Assembly (NCBI RefSeq): GCF_902635505.1
Contig: NC_045429.1
Location: 160,912,997 to 160,976,996, forward strand
DNA length: 64,000 nt
Reading direction: 5' to 3'
Origin: Sarcophilus harrisii
Taxonomy: Eukaryota > Chordata > Mammalia > Dasyuromorphia > Dasyuridae
Shown: positions 1-10,745 of the stretch, one piece after another
Numbering within the stretch: the stretch's first letter is position 1
Layout of the letters: each line of letters starts with the position of its first letter
Made by a program: the position numbers and the translations under genes
The notes under the pieces: generated by a model
What the model was told of the DNA's origin: nothing
What the model saw: only the letters and a program-made list of their open reading frames with translations
Database searches by the model: none

Positions 1-369
1 GTGTTTCTGTGTTTGGGGCTTGAAATTGTTGCCAAAACCTCCCCAAATAATTTTCTTTGATGAATTCCTAAATCATTTAGACAGAAAATAAGGCTGCTCC
101 CATGTCATTAATCTCTGAGAAATATTTGTTTGTTATACATGTGGAGGTCCCTAGAATACATATTTTCTCACTTTGAACTGAAGAAATAGTTTTGCCAACT
201 CAGAATTATAATTGCTCTGCTTTTCATCTTCAAGACAAAATTGACACAAATAGCTTCCATCTTACAGAAAATTAAAATCATAGTGAGGTGGATTTAAGAG
301 CTGGGAAAAGGACAGAAAGGACCAAGCAAGAAAGGATTTTTCTACTCATGCTAGAATCTCTGTAAGTGT
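1..369. other. Unique sequence, nothing recognised
   Basis: I see no repeat family, open frame or RNA gene in this stretch. Confidence 0.4.
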
Positions 370-1100
370 GCACATCCACATCTTTTAAAAAAAATCATTT
401 TTATTATTCTGAACTTGACAAATACTTATAAATGTAAACATTTACATATACAAAGAAAAGAAAAAGAGGATTATATACAAAATTATAAATCTCTAATAAA
501 TGCATCTTATATTCTTTTCAAATATATCATAAGTTCAATATACTAGTTTTAAAGGTGTCTTTTAAAGCTGTCTCCTTCAATACTTCTTCCTGTTCTTTCC
601 TGTGAATTAAAAAAAATATATATATTTCAAAGGATCTCTATTTCTTTAAAAACATTTTGGACATCACTATCACTAACTTTTCCCTTCTAACCTAATATCT
701 ATCCCCTCCTCAAAAAAATCTTAAAATCAAATTTGGGGAGTTTCATTTGGGATCAAATTGCCCAAATTTATATTTGGGCTATCTGTACATTCTGCTAGGA
801 GATAAATGTAAGCAAACCAAATATGCATAGTAAAGCAAAACAAATCCATATGTTGATCATACTAAAATATATTCAGTACCACAAGTCCCTTATGTCTCTG
901 TCAAGTAGAGATCTCATGCTTAATTGTTTTTCTTCTGGAGTCTTTGTCATATCTTGTGTCTTTTGAAGGTTTTTTAAAAACAATTATTTATAATTTTGTA
1001 GTTATTGAATAAATTGTTGTCTTGGTTCTTCTAACTGCATCAACTTATAGGATTCTTCTAAGATTTTTCTGAATCCATCCCTTTTTATATTTCTTATGCT
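370..1100 (-). mobile_element. Old L1 fragment, 3' UTR and end of ORF2
   Basis: The plus strand reads as the reverse complement of a marsupial L1 3' region. The part near 1000-1100 corresponds to the conserved stretch that encodes the ORF2 C-terminus (antisense of the ACT/TCATTCTGCTCAC-type block seen better in the copies at 20.9, 22.4 and 53.3 kb). It is diverged, has no open frame, and stops at a microsatellite. No TSD is visible. This belongs to an older L1 subfamily than the copies at 21.9 and 52.8 kb. Confidence 0.6.
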
Positions 1101-1165
1101 ACACACACACATACATATGTATGTATGTATATATATATACATGCATATGTGTGGTTGTGTGTTTA
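1101..1165. repeat. Mixed (CA)n/(TATG)n microsatellite
   Basis: A run of ACAC, TATG and TATA units at the 5'-truncated end of the L1 fragment. Confidence 0.9.
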
Positions 1166-2596
1166 CATACTTTATTTTGAGGGGATGACTACTACCTTTG
1201 CTTATATTCTTCCTTGTCTCCCTTTCCCCCTATCCTCCCATGTCTTATACATCCTCATATATGTAAATATATTACAAGATGGTAAGGACTTTTCTAAGCC
1301 ACATTTTTGTGTCCTCTATTCTTTCTCCTCCCATCTTATTTTTATTAGGAATGAATTAAAATATATGAAAACAATCTGCATTAATGTGTTGAGAGTAATA
1401 AGCCTGTTTTCATTCCTTTGCTAGCATGATAGTATAGATGTGGCTAGGAATGGACTTTGGAGAAATAGAAAACACAGGCTGTCCATCTTTGTCAAGAAGA
1501 TTGATGACCTAGTCAATATCAACATAGAACACCTGGGAAAAGGCATAGATTTCCCTTCCTCCTCTCTTCCTTGCCTATAAGACCTTTCTCTTTTTCAACT
1601 AACATATGGTTGTGGTCTTTTCCCTTAATTATATAAGCAAGTTCAATCTCAACAAAGCTTGATTAACTCTTTACTCAAAATGTCTTTGCAGAGGAGGAAT
1701 CAAGTATCAGAGAATGACTCCTCATTCCAACTCCTTTCAGTGACCTTGAAAGTTGTCACTTTAGTTGCCTCATTTTCCTTATCCTTTCTTCACAGCTGTT
1801 ACAAGAATTTAAATGACAAATAGAGTTTTAGTTTTTGTGGCTTACATAATTCAATTTATTTGTGTACTGAGATCATTATTTTACACGGTACATTTTTTCA
1901 CATTAGATTTTTCTCACTAAATTTTGAACTGCTTATTGATGTAAATCTGAACCATGTAGCTGAGGAAATCTGAATCATGTAGTTAAAAACCATTCTCTAC
2001 ATTGAAATTAATCAGATTTTCTACCAAAACATTAAAAGCAACAATAAAAATGAAGCAATTCTATTCACAAGCTTATACAGTTGATTTCACTTTAAAAAAA
2101 ATCTCTTGTTTCATTTTTCTTTGTTGAGTCTTTGAATCTGAAATTAGTTTTGAATCTCTGGTACTTATCCTTTATCCATCAAAACATCTGAGAGAAAAAG
2201 AGGAAAAACCACCTCTGACTACAGATTAATTAGTATTTCAGGGTCTGACTGAATGTTTAAGTCACTTTCTTAGTGGGGTCTATATAATTTAACATCCAGT
2301 TGATTCAAACTCTGCTCATGGTACTCTACTGGAAGGTCATTAAGATGACATAATTGGCTAAGTTACCATCCCTTTCTTTAGCTTCTGGGAGATGAGTGTT
2401 TGCTGGTGCCATTTAGTAATTCTTTATACTTTAGAGAGACTACTTATGACATGCTTTTTTTGACTTCTCATTTTAGCAGAATTTGGGCTGTTTGGTTTAA
2501 TTACCTCATACAGTGAACTGGTGAATGAATTTCCCTAAAGTTCATTTGGTCATGTATGGAAAAACTGTCACATGTGGCAAACTGAGCGAAAACTGA
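1166..2596. other. Unique AT-rich sequence
   Basis: I recognise no repeat family. A 99-codon open frame that starts in the microsatellite is Phe/Leu/Ser/Ile-rich and low in complexity, without domain-like features, so I do not call it a gene. Confidence 0.4.
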
Positions 2597-2632
2597 AAAA
2601 CAAAACAAAACAAAACAAACAAACAAACATCT
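2597..2632. repeat. (AAAAC)n/(AAAC)n simple repeat
   Basis: Tandem AAAAC units followed by AAAC units on the plus strand. Confidence 0.9.
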
Positions 2633-2754
2633 GTGCTATTTATGACATTCAGGCTGACTTTTGCTCCATTTAAATGTTTGAAAGGTGTTATATATAGAGA
2701 GAAAAATAACTTAAGAACATGAAAGTTGGTGAAATTCTTAGAACTTAGTTTCTT

Positions 2755-3385
2755 TTTAATTTTAAATTTAATTTAATTTAAATTTATATATTAGTTTTGA
2801 TATTTACTTTTATAAGATTTGATTTCTATTTTTCTCCTTTCCTCCCTCCCCCAACCCCAATGGCAATCAATCTGATATAGACCGTACATGTACAATCATA
2901 TTAAACATATTTCCACATTATATTGTAAAAGAGAATCAGAACAAAAGGGGAAAAAAACTACGAGAAAGAAAAATCAACAACCAAAAAGGTGAAAATAGCA
3001 TGCTTCAATCTGTATTCTGACCCCAAAGTTCTTTCTCTGGGTGTGGATAGCATTTCCATCATAAGTCTTTTAAAATAATCCTAGATCATTGTATTGCTGA
3101 CAAGACCAAAGTCTATCAAAATTGACCATCTGTACAATGTTGCTGTTACTATGTATAATGTTTTCCTGTTTCTGCTCACTTCATTCAGCATCATTTTTTA
3201 TTAGTCTTTCAGATTTTTCTGAAATTTACCTGCTCATTATATTTGTATACCAGTTTGTTCAGCCGTTCCCCAATTGATAGGCATTCCCCAATTTCCAATT
3301 CTTTGCCACCACAAGAAGAATTGTTATAAACATTTTTTTACATGTGGGTCCTTTTTCATTTTTTATGATCTCTTTAACTTAATGT
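2755..3385 (-). mobile_element. Old L1 3' end with ORF2 C-terminal remnant
   Basis: Reading on the minus strand, the element ends in an AT-rich tail near 2755-2800. It then carries the pyrimidine-rich 3' UTR block (CTCCCTCCCCC on the plus strand) and, from about 3160 to 3385, the decayed end of ORF2 seen in other copies of the window. There is no continuous open frame. It is about 630 bp, 5'-truncated and clearly old. It resembles the copy at 13.4 kb. Confidence 0.75.
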
Positions 3386-4199
3386 TTTAGTTAACTTTTA
3401 GTTACTTTTCTTTCTTTCTCTATTTAAAATATGATTAATCTTTTCACTGCTTCTGTGATCCCCTTACATACACTGCCTTCCCCCACCCCAACTCCTTCAC
3501 CAAAAGTTCATTCTGATGTTTGAATCATTCATAATGAGGATTTATTGCAAAACATTGCTACTAACTAACCTACAGCTATTTAAGTCACAGTATAATCCAT
3601 TGTTTTCTGACTTTGAGTAAATATCTTGATGCACGATGCTTGTTTAACTGTTTTGAAAGTCAACTATTCACCAATACACTTCATACTTTCCCTACCTCCT
3701 CTGAAATAACCATTATTGAGTGTTCTCTGACATAACATCCTGGTGAAACTCCCATTCCATTATTCAGGAAGCCAAGCTCAGGTCAGCTCAAAGAATCAGA
3801 GCAATATCCTGTTTTCATTGGTTTTTTAACATAAGAAAAAAGGGCCTGGGATTTGGAAAGTATAAATGCATGTGGGTTTCCTAAAACCATTGGGGTAGAG
3901 TAGGAAGGAGCAAGGCGGCTTTTTGTTGCTTCAGGTAGAAGACAATAGCATGTGTAAGTAGGCCATTAACTTCGCACAGCCTACCTCATTTCCTCTGTAA
4001 TGTTTAACAAGACTTCATTGATTACAACAGCCTTGATGTGTAAATGGAGCAGAGGATTGCATTTGTGGCCCCACCAACCTCCACGGAAGCAGGGACCACA
4101 AGCCAAAACCCTCATTAATCATTGATTTGTTGGAGGTTGTACAAGACCCCCTGGGGACTTCTCTTTTACTGGTGTACCTGATCACAAGTTATATAGACT
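3386..4199. other. Unique sequence
   Basis: No repeat is recognised. The section 3900-4160 is less AT-rich than its surroundings and carries a 9-bp inverted repeat (CAACCTCCA / TGGAGGTTG, about 50 bp apart). I see no gene in it. Confidence 0.35.
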
Positions 4200-4305
4200 G
4201 ATAGAATTTTAGAACTAGAAAGTTGTTTCTTAGAAAGCACATAGTCTAATCCATTCCTTTTATAGATGAGAAAACAAGGCAAAATTATAAAGTTGGTCAA
4301 GTCTG
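4200..4305 (-). mobile_element. MIR/THER-like SINE fragment
   Basis: Decayed version of the marsupial CORE-SINE block that reads as ATAGATTTAGAGCTGGAAG, ends in GAGGAAACTGAGGC, and on the opposite strand leads into the tRNA-like head. Confidence 0.55.
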
Positions 4306-4394
4306 TCTTTGGATTTCCAGAATATTTTCTTTCCTCTTCTCCCTTAGTTTTTTCTTTTACCCTTTCACTTAGCCTATCAAAACCTCTTGTTTGT

Positions 4395-4890
4395 TTTTAA
4401 AATTTATTTTATTTTTCAATTAATAGACTATAACAAGCATTTCCATATGATTTCATATGAAACCATATATCTACTTTATATTACCTGCTGTGTTCCTTTT
4501 AAATATACAACAAAGTTATCATAACATTTTTTTTCTTTTTTCTTCTCTCCTCCCTCCCTCCCTAGAAATGGCCACTATTAGACACAAATATATAAGTGTA
4601 TATATATGTATATATGTACATATACACACATATATACATGAACACATTGTGCACACACCATAACATACATACAACAGTGCATCCACACATATACAATGCA
4701 TACAACACAAACACACATATATGTATGTGTATATGTATACATGTATGAATACACATATGCATTTGTATATATATAAATACAATTCTATATATATTTCTAT
4801 TTATTAGTTCTTTCTTTGATGCAGATAGCATCTTTCTTTATATGTCCTTTATAGTTAATTTGGATGTTTAGAATAACTTCTTCAGAAAGG
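4395..4890 (-). mobile_element. L1 3' end with expanded microsatellite
   Basis: The plus strand has the antisense L1 3' UTR pattern: a T/A-rich tail, a CTCCCTCCCTCCCT block, then the region that leads toward ORF2 (GCAGATAGCATCTTTC near 4821). In the middle, about 4590-4790, the 3' UTR has expanded into TATA/CATA/ACAC microsatellite. Open frames here (rich in Cys, Ile, Tyr, Val) are translations of that microsatellite. Confidence 0.6.
4590..4790. repeat. (TA)n/(CA)n microsatellite inside L1
   Basis: Alternating purine-pyrimidine tract of TATA, TGTA and ACAC units about 200 bp long. Confidence 0.85.
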
Positions 4891-5030
4891 TTTGAAATAT
4901 CAACCATTTATATAATAGTGCGGATTTATGTCAATTTGCTATAGAGGGAAGAAATATTTTCATTTTAATCCTTAATTGTAATGGAGAATAAACACTAGAT
5001 ATCTTCAAAAAGGTAGGGGCATATAATAAG

Positions 5031-5270
5031 TCAGCTACATGGCACAGTAGTTAAAGAGCCAGGCCTGGAACTGGAAAAGTCTATGTTCAAATCCCACCTC
5101 AGAGAGATAACCATGTGATCTTGGGCACAACATTTAAACTCTATTTGCTTCAGTTTTCTCAACTGTAAAATGGGGAATAAAAGCAACTACATTCTAGAAT
5201 TGTTATGAAGGATTACAAGAGATATTTGCAAAGTGCTAAACAAAATGGCTAGCATAATATAGGGGATATA
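5031..5270 (+). mobile_element. MIR/THER-like CORE-SINE
   Basis: A tRNA-like head (GCTACATGGCACAGTAG, then GTTCAAATCC as a B-box-like motif near 5087) is followed by the core with CAGTTTTCTCAACTGTAAAATGGG and a 3' part with the GTGCTAAACAAAATGGCTAGCA-like tail. About 240 bp, old. Confidence 0.7.
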
Positions 5271-5369
5271 AAAACATTTAACTGGTATTCATGAGTAGAA
5301 TGATCCCATCCCATAAATGCCAAAGCCCAAATTGAGCCAGCATGATAAAAGGAACATAAAAATAAAAAC

Positions 5370-5455
5370 ATTAGATTTAGAGTCAGAAGACCTGGATGCA
5401 AGTTCAACCTCTTCTACTTGTGATGTTGGACAAGTTAAATAACCCCTTTGAGATA
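5370..5455 (+). mobile_element. SINE head fragment
   Basis: It retains AGTCAGAAGACCTGGATGCA followed by a B-box-like TTCAACC and the GGACAAGTTAAATAACC motif. It lacks a tail and is interrupted by the next SINE. Confidence 0.55.
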
Positions 5456-5474
5456 ATTTATAGAACACCAAGTC

Positions 5475-5645
5475 TCAAGTTAGAAGGACATGATCCTGTT
5501 TCAGACTATTACTAGCTGAGTGACCATTTAACCTCTGACTGCCTCAGTTTCCTGAGGATAATAGCACCTACCTCTCAGGCTTGTTATATATAAGGATCAA
5601 ATGAGATATTTGTAAAAGCACTTAACATGGTTCCTATAAAATAAA
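5475..5645 (+). mobile_element. MIR/THER-like CORE-SINE
   Basis: Shows GACTGCCTCAGTTTCC, GATAATAGCACCTACCT and GGATCAAATGAGATATTTGT in the order of the MIR-like core and 3' part. Confidence 0.65.
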
Positions 5646-5679
5646 TGAAATAGACCCTTAAGGATCCTTCCAGAGTTTG

Positions 5680-5765
5680 TAAGCCTACTATGTGTTAGGC
5701 ACTGTTATTTGTTAGGGATACAGAAACAAAAAATGAGCAAGTCCTATGGAGGACTGTGGTTTAGG
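5680..5765 (-). mobile_element. L2 3'-tail fragment
   Basis: The plus strand shows CCTACTATGTGTTAGGCACTG and GGGATACAGAAACAAAA, the reverse complement of the L2 3' terminus. Confidence 0.55.
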
Positions 5766-5829
5766 TGATGAAGATGAAATGATTGTTGAATTAAAGAACT
5801 TCTGAAACTAATAGGCTGGTAAGTAAGTA

Positions 5830-6152
5830 TAGAACCTTTTCCCCTGCTGTTTTTAAAGTAAACCTTGGTATAAATTTCCTGAATGAATTTCCATCATCAA
5901 AGCAACAGTGACAAGAATTATAATAGCTTTAATATAGAATAACAAACTTGGTTTCCCAACAATGACATAGAATTATGAACTATGAAGTTGGAGGGTATTG
6001 ACAGTGGCTTTTTCATATATCAGAAATTCAGTGGATAAAGGGCTTAGTGGAGTTGTCTATGAATAAGTATAAGTTAAGAGAGCCAGAACCAAACTGAGAG
6101 ACCTTGACATGGAAACATACAGAGACACAGAGAGAGCTAGAGTCAGAGAGAG
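5830..6152. other. Unique sequence
   Basis: Nothing recognised. It ends in a purine-rich run (AGAGACACAGAGAG) just before the L1 duplication. Confidence 0.4.
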
Positions 6153-6547
6153 TCAGAGTTAATTCTTTTTTTTTTTTTTTAAATTTTATTTATTTATTTA
6201 TTTTATTGACAGAACCCATGCCAGGGTAATTTTTTACAGCATTATCCCTTGCACTCACTTCTGTTCCAACTTTTCCCCTCCCTCCCTCCACCCTCTCCCC
6301 CATATGGCAAGCAGTCCTATGCATGTTAAATATGTCACAGTATATCAGAGTTAATTCTTTATTTAATTTTATTTATTTATTTATTTATTTATTTTATTGA
6401 CAGAATCCATGCCTGGGTAATTTTTTACATTATCCCTTGCACTCATTTCTGTTCCGACTTTTCCCCTCCCTCCCTCCACCCTCTCTCCCAGATGGCAAGC
6501 AGTCCTATACATGTTAAATATGTCACAGTATATCAGAGTTAATTCTT
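6153..6547 (-). mobile_element. Tandemly duplicated L1 3' end with three TSD copies
   Basis: The 15-mer TCAGAGTTAATTCTT occurs three times, at 6153-6167, 6345-6359 and 6533-6547. Between the copies lie two nearly identical minus-strand L1 3' termini (6168-6344 and 6360-6532). Each has poly-T/TATTTAT, then CCATGCCAGGGTAATTTTTT or a close match, then the CCCTCCCTCCACCCTCT block and GGCAAGCAGTCCTAT. The two units are about 190 bp. The simplest reading is one severely 5'-truncated L1 insertion (about 175 bp) with a TSD, followed by tandem duplication of TSD plus insert. Low divergence suggests it is fairly recent. Confidence 0.85.
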
Positions 6548-7224
6548 AAAGCAGATTGTTCAGTGATTTAAAGCATACTTAGCTTGCAAATTTAGTTTAG
6601 TGTAAAGCTCTGTACTTGGTCATTTAAAGCTTGCACACATAGAAGCCTGTCCTCTGACGTCAATGAACATTATAACTGCATAAAGCCAGTAGAATCCAAT
6701 GAGGCTTGGAACCATCAAACTGGTGGTGTTTACTCATAGTCAAAACACCTCACCTTTCTTTGTCCTTTTAACCTTTGCCATTCATTTTTGCTATTATCTT
6801 CTTTCCTCTCCCCTTACCTTTCTTTAATCCTGAAAATTCTAATAGGTGCTTCTATATAAAATTACTCACTAAAATATTTCCCCATGTCAAAAAGATACAC
6901 ATGAGATGATATGAGAGATCTGTGAGACATGAAAGCAAGGTGATTAGGAAATCAATAGAAGATTATAGGTATTTTTCCATGTTTTTTAAAAGACAGTTCA
7001 TAAGACAACCTGTCTATTCATCAAGGACTTATATAGGATATATGATTTTCCTTCTAGTGTAGAAACTCCCTGTTTCCCAACAATTACAGATCATAAGAAC
7101 TCTAGTAGGATCAAAAAAGATTGGGTGCTGTGGATGTGAAAAAATGGCAACACATTGAAGTTTCCAAGCAAAGCTAGATCTTGGGGCTTCATGCAATCAT
7201 AATGCCCACTTTTATTAAGAGAGT
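6548..7224. other. Unique sequence
   Basis: No repeat or gene is recognised. Confidence 0.4.
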
Positions 7225-7335
7225 TGTCTTAGGTTTAGAAAGATTTGGGACTTGCTTACAGTCAGGTAAAATATGAACTCACACCTTTCTGATTGCAGGC
7301 CTAGAATTCTAATCCTTATGCCTCACTGTTTCTTA
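7225..7335 (-). mobile_element. SINE fragment
   Basis: On the minus strand this resembles the head and core of the MIR-like SINE (plus-strand cues GGACTTGCTTACAGTCAGGTAA and ATATGAACTCACACCTTTCT). Confidence 0.45.
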
Positions 7336-7429
7336 TATTAGAACATACTATAAGAGAAAGAAGTTAAAAAAAAATTTTAAAAAGAAATGCTTTCCCATGA
7401 ATTGGAAACTGATAGACTTCCAGATGAAT

Positions 7430-7690
7430 GAATAAGGAAGGAATTAAACATCTGTTAAGTACTTACTAGTGCCAGGCATTGTGTTAAGCAGTTTTTACAA
7501 ATATCTCATTTGATACTTATAATAATCTTGAGAGAGTGGTGCTATTTTTATGCTCATTTTATAGCTGAGTAAACTGAGGAAGATAGAAGTTAACAGATAA
7601 TAAGTGTCTGAGAATGGATTTGAATTCAGGTTTTCCTGATTCTATGTCAGGCACTTTATCTACTATGCTACCTAGCTTCTTCAGCATATA
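7430..7690 (-). mobile_element. MIR/THER-like CORE-SINE, nearly full length
   Basis: The plus strand shows TTAAGTACTTACTAGTGCCAGG, GTAAACTGAGGAAGATAG, then GGATTTGAATTCAGG and TATCTACTATGCTACCTAGC. These are the reverse complements of the SINE tail, core, B-box region and tRNA-like head. Confidence 0.7.
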
Positions 7691-7719
7691 GATAAAACCT
7701 TACTATAAGCTTAAATGAA

Positions 7720-8409
7720 ACTTACTATATATAGAACTATATATAGAACTGTGCCAAGCACTGGGGGATCCAAAATCTCCCCCCAAACCCAAAACAAGAT
7801 AGTCGCTGCTCTTGAGGGACTCATATTGTAATAGGGGAGACAACATCTATGGAGGATTTCAGCTGGAGGCCAGATGGAAAGGTCCCACAGTCCTTAGGGT
7901 ACACTAGCAAAAGAAACATTAAGGCATCTTTCTTAATGTCATTTCACTGACAAAGTCTATCAGTTTTCTGATGTTGAACTAGCCCAAGCACTTAGGTGGT
8001 AAGTTTTTTTCTATTTCTTTTTTGTTTTCTGGGTCTTTAGTAGCTTTGACAGCAGCACTTGCAGGAGCAGTTGCCAGGCTGAGGATCCACAGGGGTTGTT
8101 TTCCATGGTAATGGCTAAGTGTACTAGCTTGGAGGCACTGCTTTCCCAAGGCATTTGAGGTCAGCTTCCTCCATAAGACTTGAGAATGCATGGTGGTTAA
8201 GGAGGCAATGGTGGTTTGATTTGCCTGATACATATTACCACATGCTTTTTCCTCAAGATGCCTTGCTTTTTTTTGCTAGACTGACATGTCTGCCCTGTGG
8301 TTGTCAGTTTGTTGGCAATTATTGGTAATGTCTGGCCTCTTTTCCAAAGGAGTTGCTTTCCTGGATGATGGCTTTGAGGTCTAGACAAGAAAGCAGGATT
8401 GATGATCCT

Positions 8410-8451
<42 letters not shown>

Positions 8452-8490
8452 GGGGTGCAATGTTGACACTTCCAAGATTCATAACTATTT
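7720..8490 (-). mobile_element. Unclassified interspersed repeat with L2-like tail, copy 1
   Basis: On the minus strand a body of about 600 bp of unknown origin runs into an L2-like 3' tail (plus-strand cues GTGCCAAGCACTGGGGGATCC and GTAATAGGGGAGACAACATC at 7750-7845). The body is shared with sequences at 60475-60678 plus 61398-61900 and with 43085-43330. Shared landmarks are CCACAGTCCTTAGGGT, the CTGATGTTGAACTAG region, GTTGCCAGGCTGAGGATCC and GATGGCTTTGAGG. A (GT)n tract has expanded inside it at 8411-8449. Open frames of 84-92 codons on the minus strand are not conserved with the other copies, so I see no sign of a coding body. It could be an L2-mobilised retroposon or an unusual L2 subfamily. 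Confidence 0.55.
8411..8449. repeat. (GT)n microsatellite
   Basis: About 19 GT units. They generate Thr-His repeat frames on the minus strand that are not genes. Confidence 0.95.
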
Positions 8491-9069
8491 GCTTGTTGAT
8501 GTAAGTTGGTCAACAGTACTTACTGGTGGTGATGGGAAAGTTAGGCCCATTTTCTGAAATAATTTCTCCCCTCAACAATGGCTATGTGGAATGGTCTACA
8601 TTATAGGCCCTTTTCTAACAAAAATCCATCTCAATTCTTTTGAGAATCTGTCTGTCTCACAGAGGCATAGTAAAGAAGGATTTAAAGTCTATAAACATAC
8701 CTTAATTAACTGCAGTTTGCTTCTCAGGATAATCTTAAAGCACTTCCAATAACCTCAGCCTTCTCCATGAAATTGGGTTATTAGTAGCTAATACTTTTTA
8801 TGGTCTTATGCACCATGGGACAACTACAAAGACAGTAGGAGACAAATAAAGATCCGAAATATATACAAAACTAAGCAACAGACCTAAAAACAAGATCCCA
8901 AATCTAAACTGAGAAAATACACAATTGTTTAAAGTTATAGAAAAGCATATACACATGGAACAGTGAAAAAGAATGCAGAGTGGGGTGGAAAGTAAGTTCC
9001 AGGAGATCTTTGAAGGAGACTGTGGGTTCTGTATAAGGGCAATGACATAGAATCAGCATAACAGTGCAA
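8491..9069. other. Unique sequence
   Basis: Nothing recognised. Confidence 0.4.
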
Positions 9070-9235
9070 GGACAACTGGTTCTCAGATCATGGGGGCATG
9101 GGTTCAAATGCCTTCTCTGATACCTACTGCCTGTGTGACTTTGGGCAAGTTATTTAACTTACTTCTCTTGGCCTGTAAAATTAAATGATGGATAGTTGGT
9201 CTCTGATTTCTGTCTCAGATGTAGAATTATGATTC
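9070..9235 (+). mobile_element. tRNA-derived SINE
   Basis: Contains GGGTTCAAATGCC (B-box-like), CTGTGTGACTTTGGGCAAG and the GGTCTCTGATTTCTGTCTCAG tail characteristic of the THER-type subfamily in this window. Confidence 0.6.
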
Positions 9236-9754
9236 TTGAGTTATGGCTTAGAGTTCATCTAATCTAACTTTTTTTTTTTAATTATAGAGGTCATGAAAAG
9301 CAAACTCAGCTGAATTTGAATTCAAGTCACTCCTCCAGTTCAAGTCATTCCTCCAATGCTTCTCTTCTGAATCAAGCTATCTTATTCAATCTCAAAGGGA
9401 ATGACTAGAAATTTAGTGGATAGTACCAGATTTCCTGTGATATAGTGATAAGGTTAGAATCTTTATAATCAGACTCTGTGAGGCGTTCAAAGCTAGATAA
9501 GATTCTGGACTTATCCTCAAGGAGTCTATAGGTTGAGAGGGCTGAAAATCAGTGTCGGAGGATTCCTTAGAATCTTCTCTTGGGAACCAAAACTAATTTC
9601 TAACTCTAACCTCCAAGACTGAAAACTCTATTGCAATAGCCCACACTTTCTCAACATCTGTTTCTTCCACTGGCCTTTTAGTTGCTTTTCTCTAGCTCAA
9701 TTCTGACTAGTCTGCTCAAGTGAGAAGGAGGTCTTTAGTTTCAAAGCTCAGGGA
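9236..9754. other. Unique sequence
   Basis: A short stretch near 9240-9275 resembles the tail of the neighbouring SINE family. Otherwise nothing is recognised. Confidence 0.35.
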
Positions 9755-9925
9755 GATTAATGTAGTAGAAAAAGCCCTAGATATGAAGTTAGAACTTTTC
9801 TACTTACTACCTGTCTGACTTTGGTCAAGGAGCTTACTTCCTCTGGGTTACATATTCTTAACCTGTTAAATAAAGGTATTAAATTGGATGATCTTTGAGG
9901 TCTGTTTATAATTCTAAACTCAGTA
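9755..9925 (+). mobile_element. tRNA-derived SINE
   Basis: Retains CTGTCTGACTTTGGTCAAGG and a tail with GGATGATCTTTGAGGTCTG. Confidence 0.6.
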
Positions 9926-9962
9926 TCTTATGTTCCTCATCTCCTCCAAGAAGTCTTCCTTG

Positions 9963-9971
9963 ATTATTCAA

Positions 9972-10015
<44 letters not shown>

Positions 10016-10166
10016 TTTTTGCTGAGGCAATTGGGATTAAGTAACTTGCTCAGGGTCACACAGCTAGGAAGTATTAAGTGTCAGAGGCTAAATTTGAATT
10101 CAAGTCCTCCTGGCTTCAGGGTTGGTGCTCTATCCATTGCACTACCTAGCTGCCCCTATTCAGTTA
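9963..10166 (-). mobile_element. tRNA-derived SINE with (CA)n tail and probable TSD
   Basis: The SINE body is 10013-10157 on the minus strand. The plus strand shows GCTGAGGCAATTGGGATTAAG, TCACACAGCTAGGAAGTATT, then TCTATCCATTGCACTACCTAGC, the reverse complement of the tRNA-like head. The SINE tail has become a (CA)n tract at 9975-10012. Short flanking repeats TATTCAATT and TATTCAGTT on either side look like a 9-bp TSD. Low divergence from the usual marsupial pattern suggests a fairly young copy. Confidence 0.75.
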
Positions 10167-10488
10167 TATCTTATTCAGCTTCATTAAATATATTTCTCTT
10201 CCTATAGTCTACTTAATTCATTAGCACTATCTCAATTTTATACTTGTTTGATCTGGAAATTATTCTATTTTATGTGAATCAGACTTTAAGGATGAACTTG
10301 TATATGTATATTTATAATTCATAAATCATCTCTTCCTGAAATAATTAACATAGGTAGAATTGCATAAATCTGGCTCCTGTAACTGCACTTAGTCCAGAAC
10401 CAAGTAGAAGTGGTGTTCTTGGAATGGGGGAAACAAATAACCCATTCACCCTTTCATCTCCTCTGCTTTATCTTGGTTCAGGAGGTAG
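10167..10488. other. Unique sequence
   Basis: Nothing recognised. Confidence 0.4.
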
Positions 10489-10745
10489 GGAATAATCATT
10501 TATTAAGTATCAGTTACGTGCCACACACTGTCTTAAGTACTTTACAAATATTATTTTATTTGATTCTCACAGCCCTACTGAGGTAGATGCTGTTATTATC
10601 ATCCCTATTTTATAGCTGAGGAAACTGAAGCAGATTTGAAATGATTTGACCAGACTTATAATAGTTAGTATCTGAGGCAGGATTTGAACTCGTCTTCCTG
10701 ACTCAAGAATCAATGCTCTATTCACACTGTCACTCAGATGCTCCA
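10489..10745 (-). mobile_element. MIR/THER-like CORE-SINE, nearly full length
   Basis: The plus strand shows TTTATTAAGTATCAGTTACGTG, TACTTTACAAATATTATTTTA, TGAGGAAACTGAAGCAG and AGGATTTGAACTCG, which is tail to head of the SINE in reverse. Confidence 0.75.

Noticed and set aside
4519-4831. Cys/Ile/Val-rich frames of 87-89 codons
   Set aside because: Translation of TATA/ACAC microsatellite inside an L1 3' UTR.
5031-10157. tRNA-like sequences as tRNA genes
   Set aside because: They are heads of SINEs, attached to CORE or RTE tails and too diverged to fold as tRNAs.
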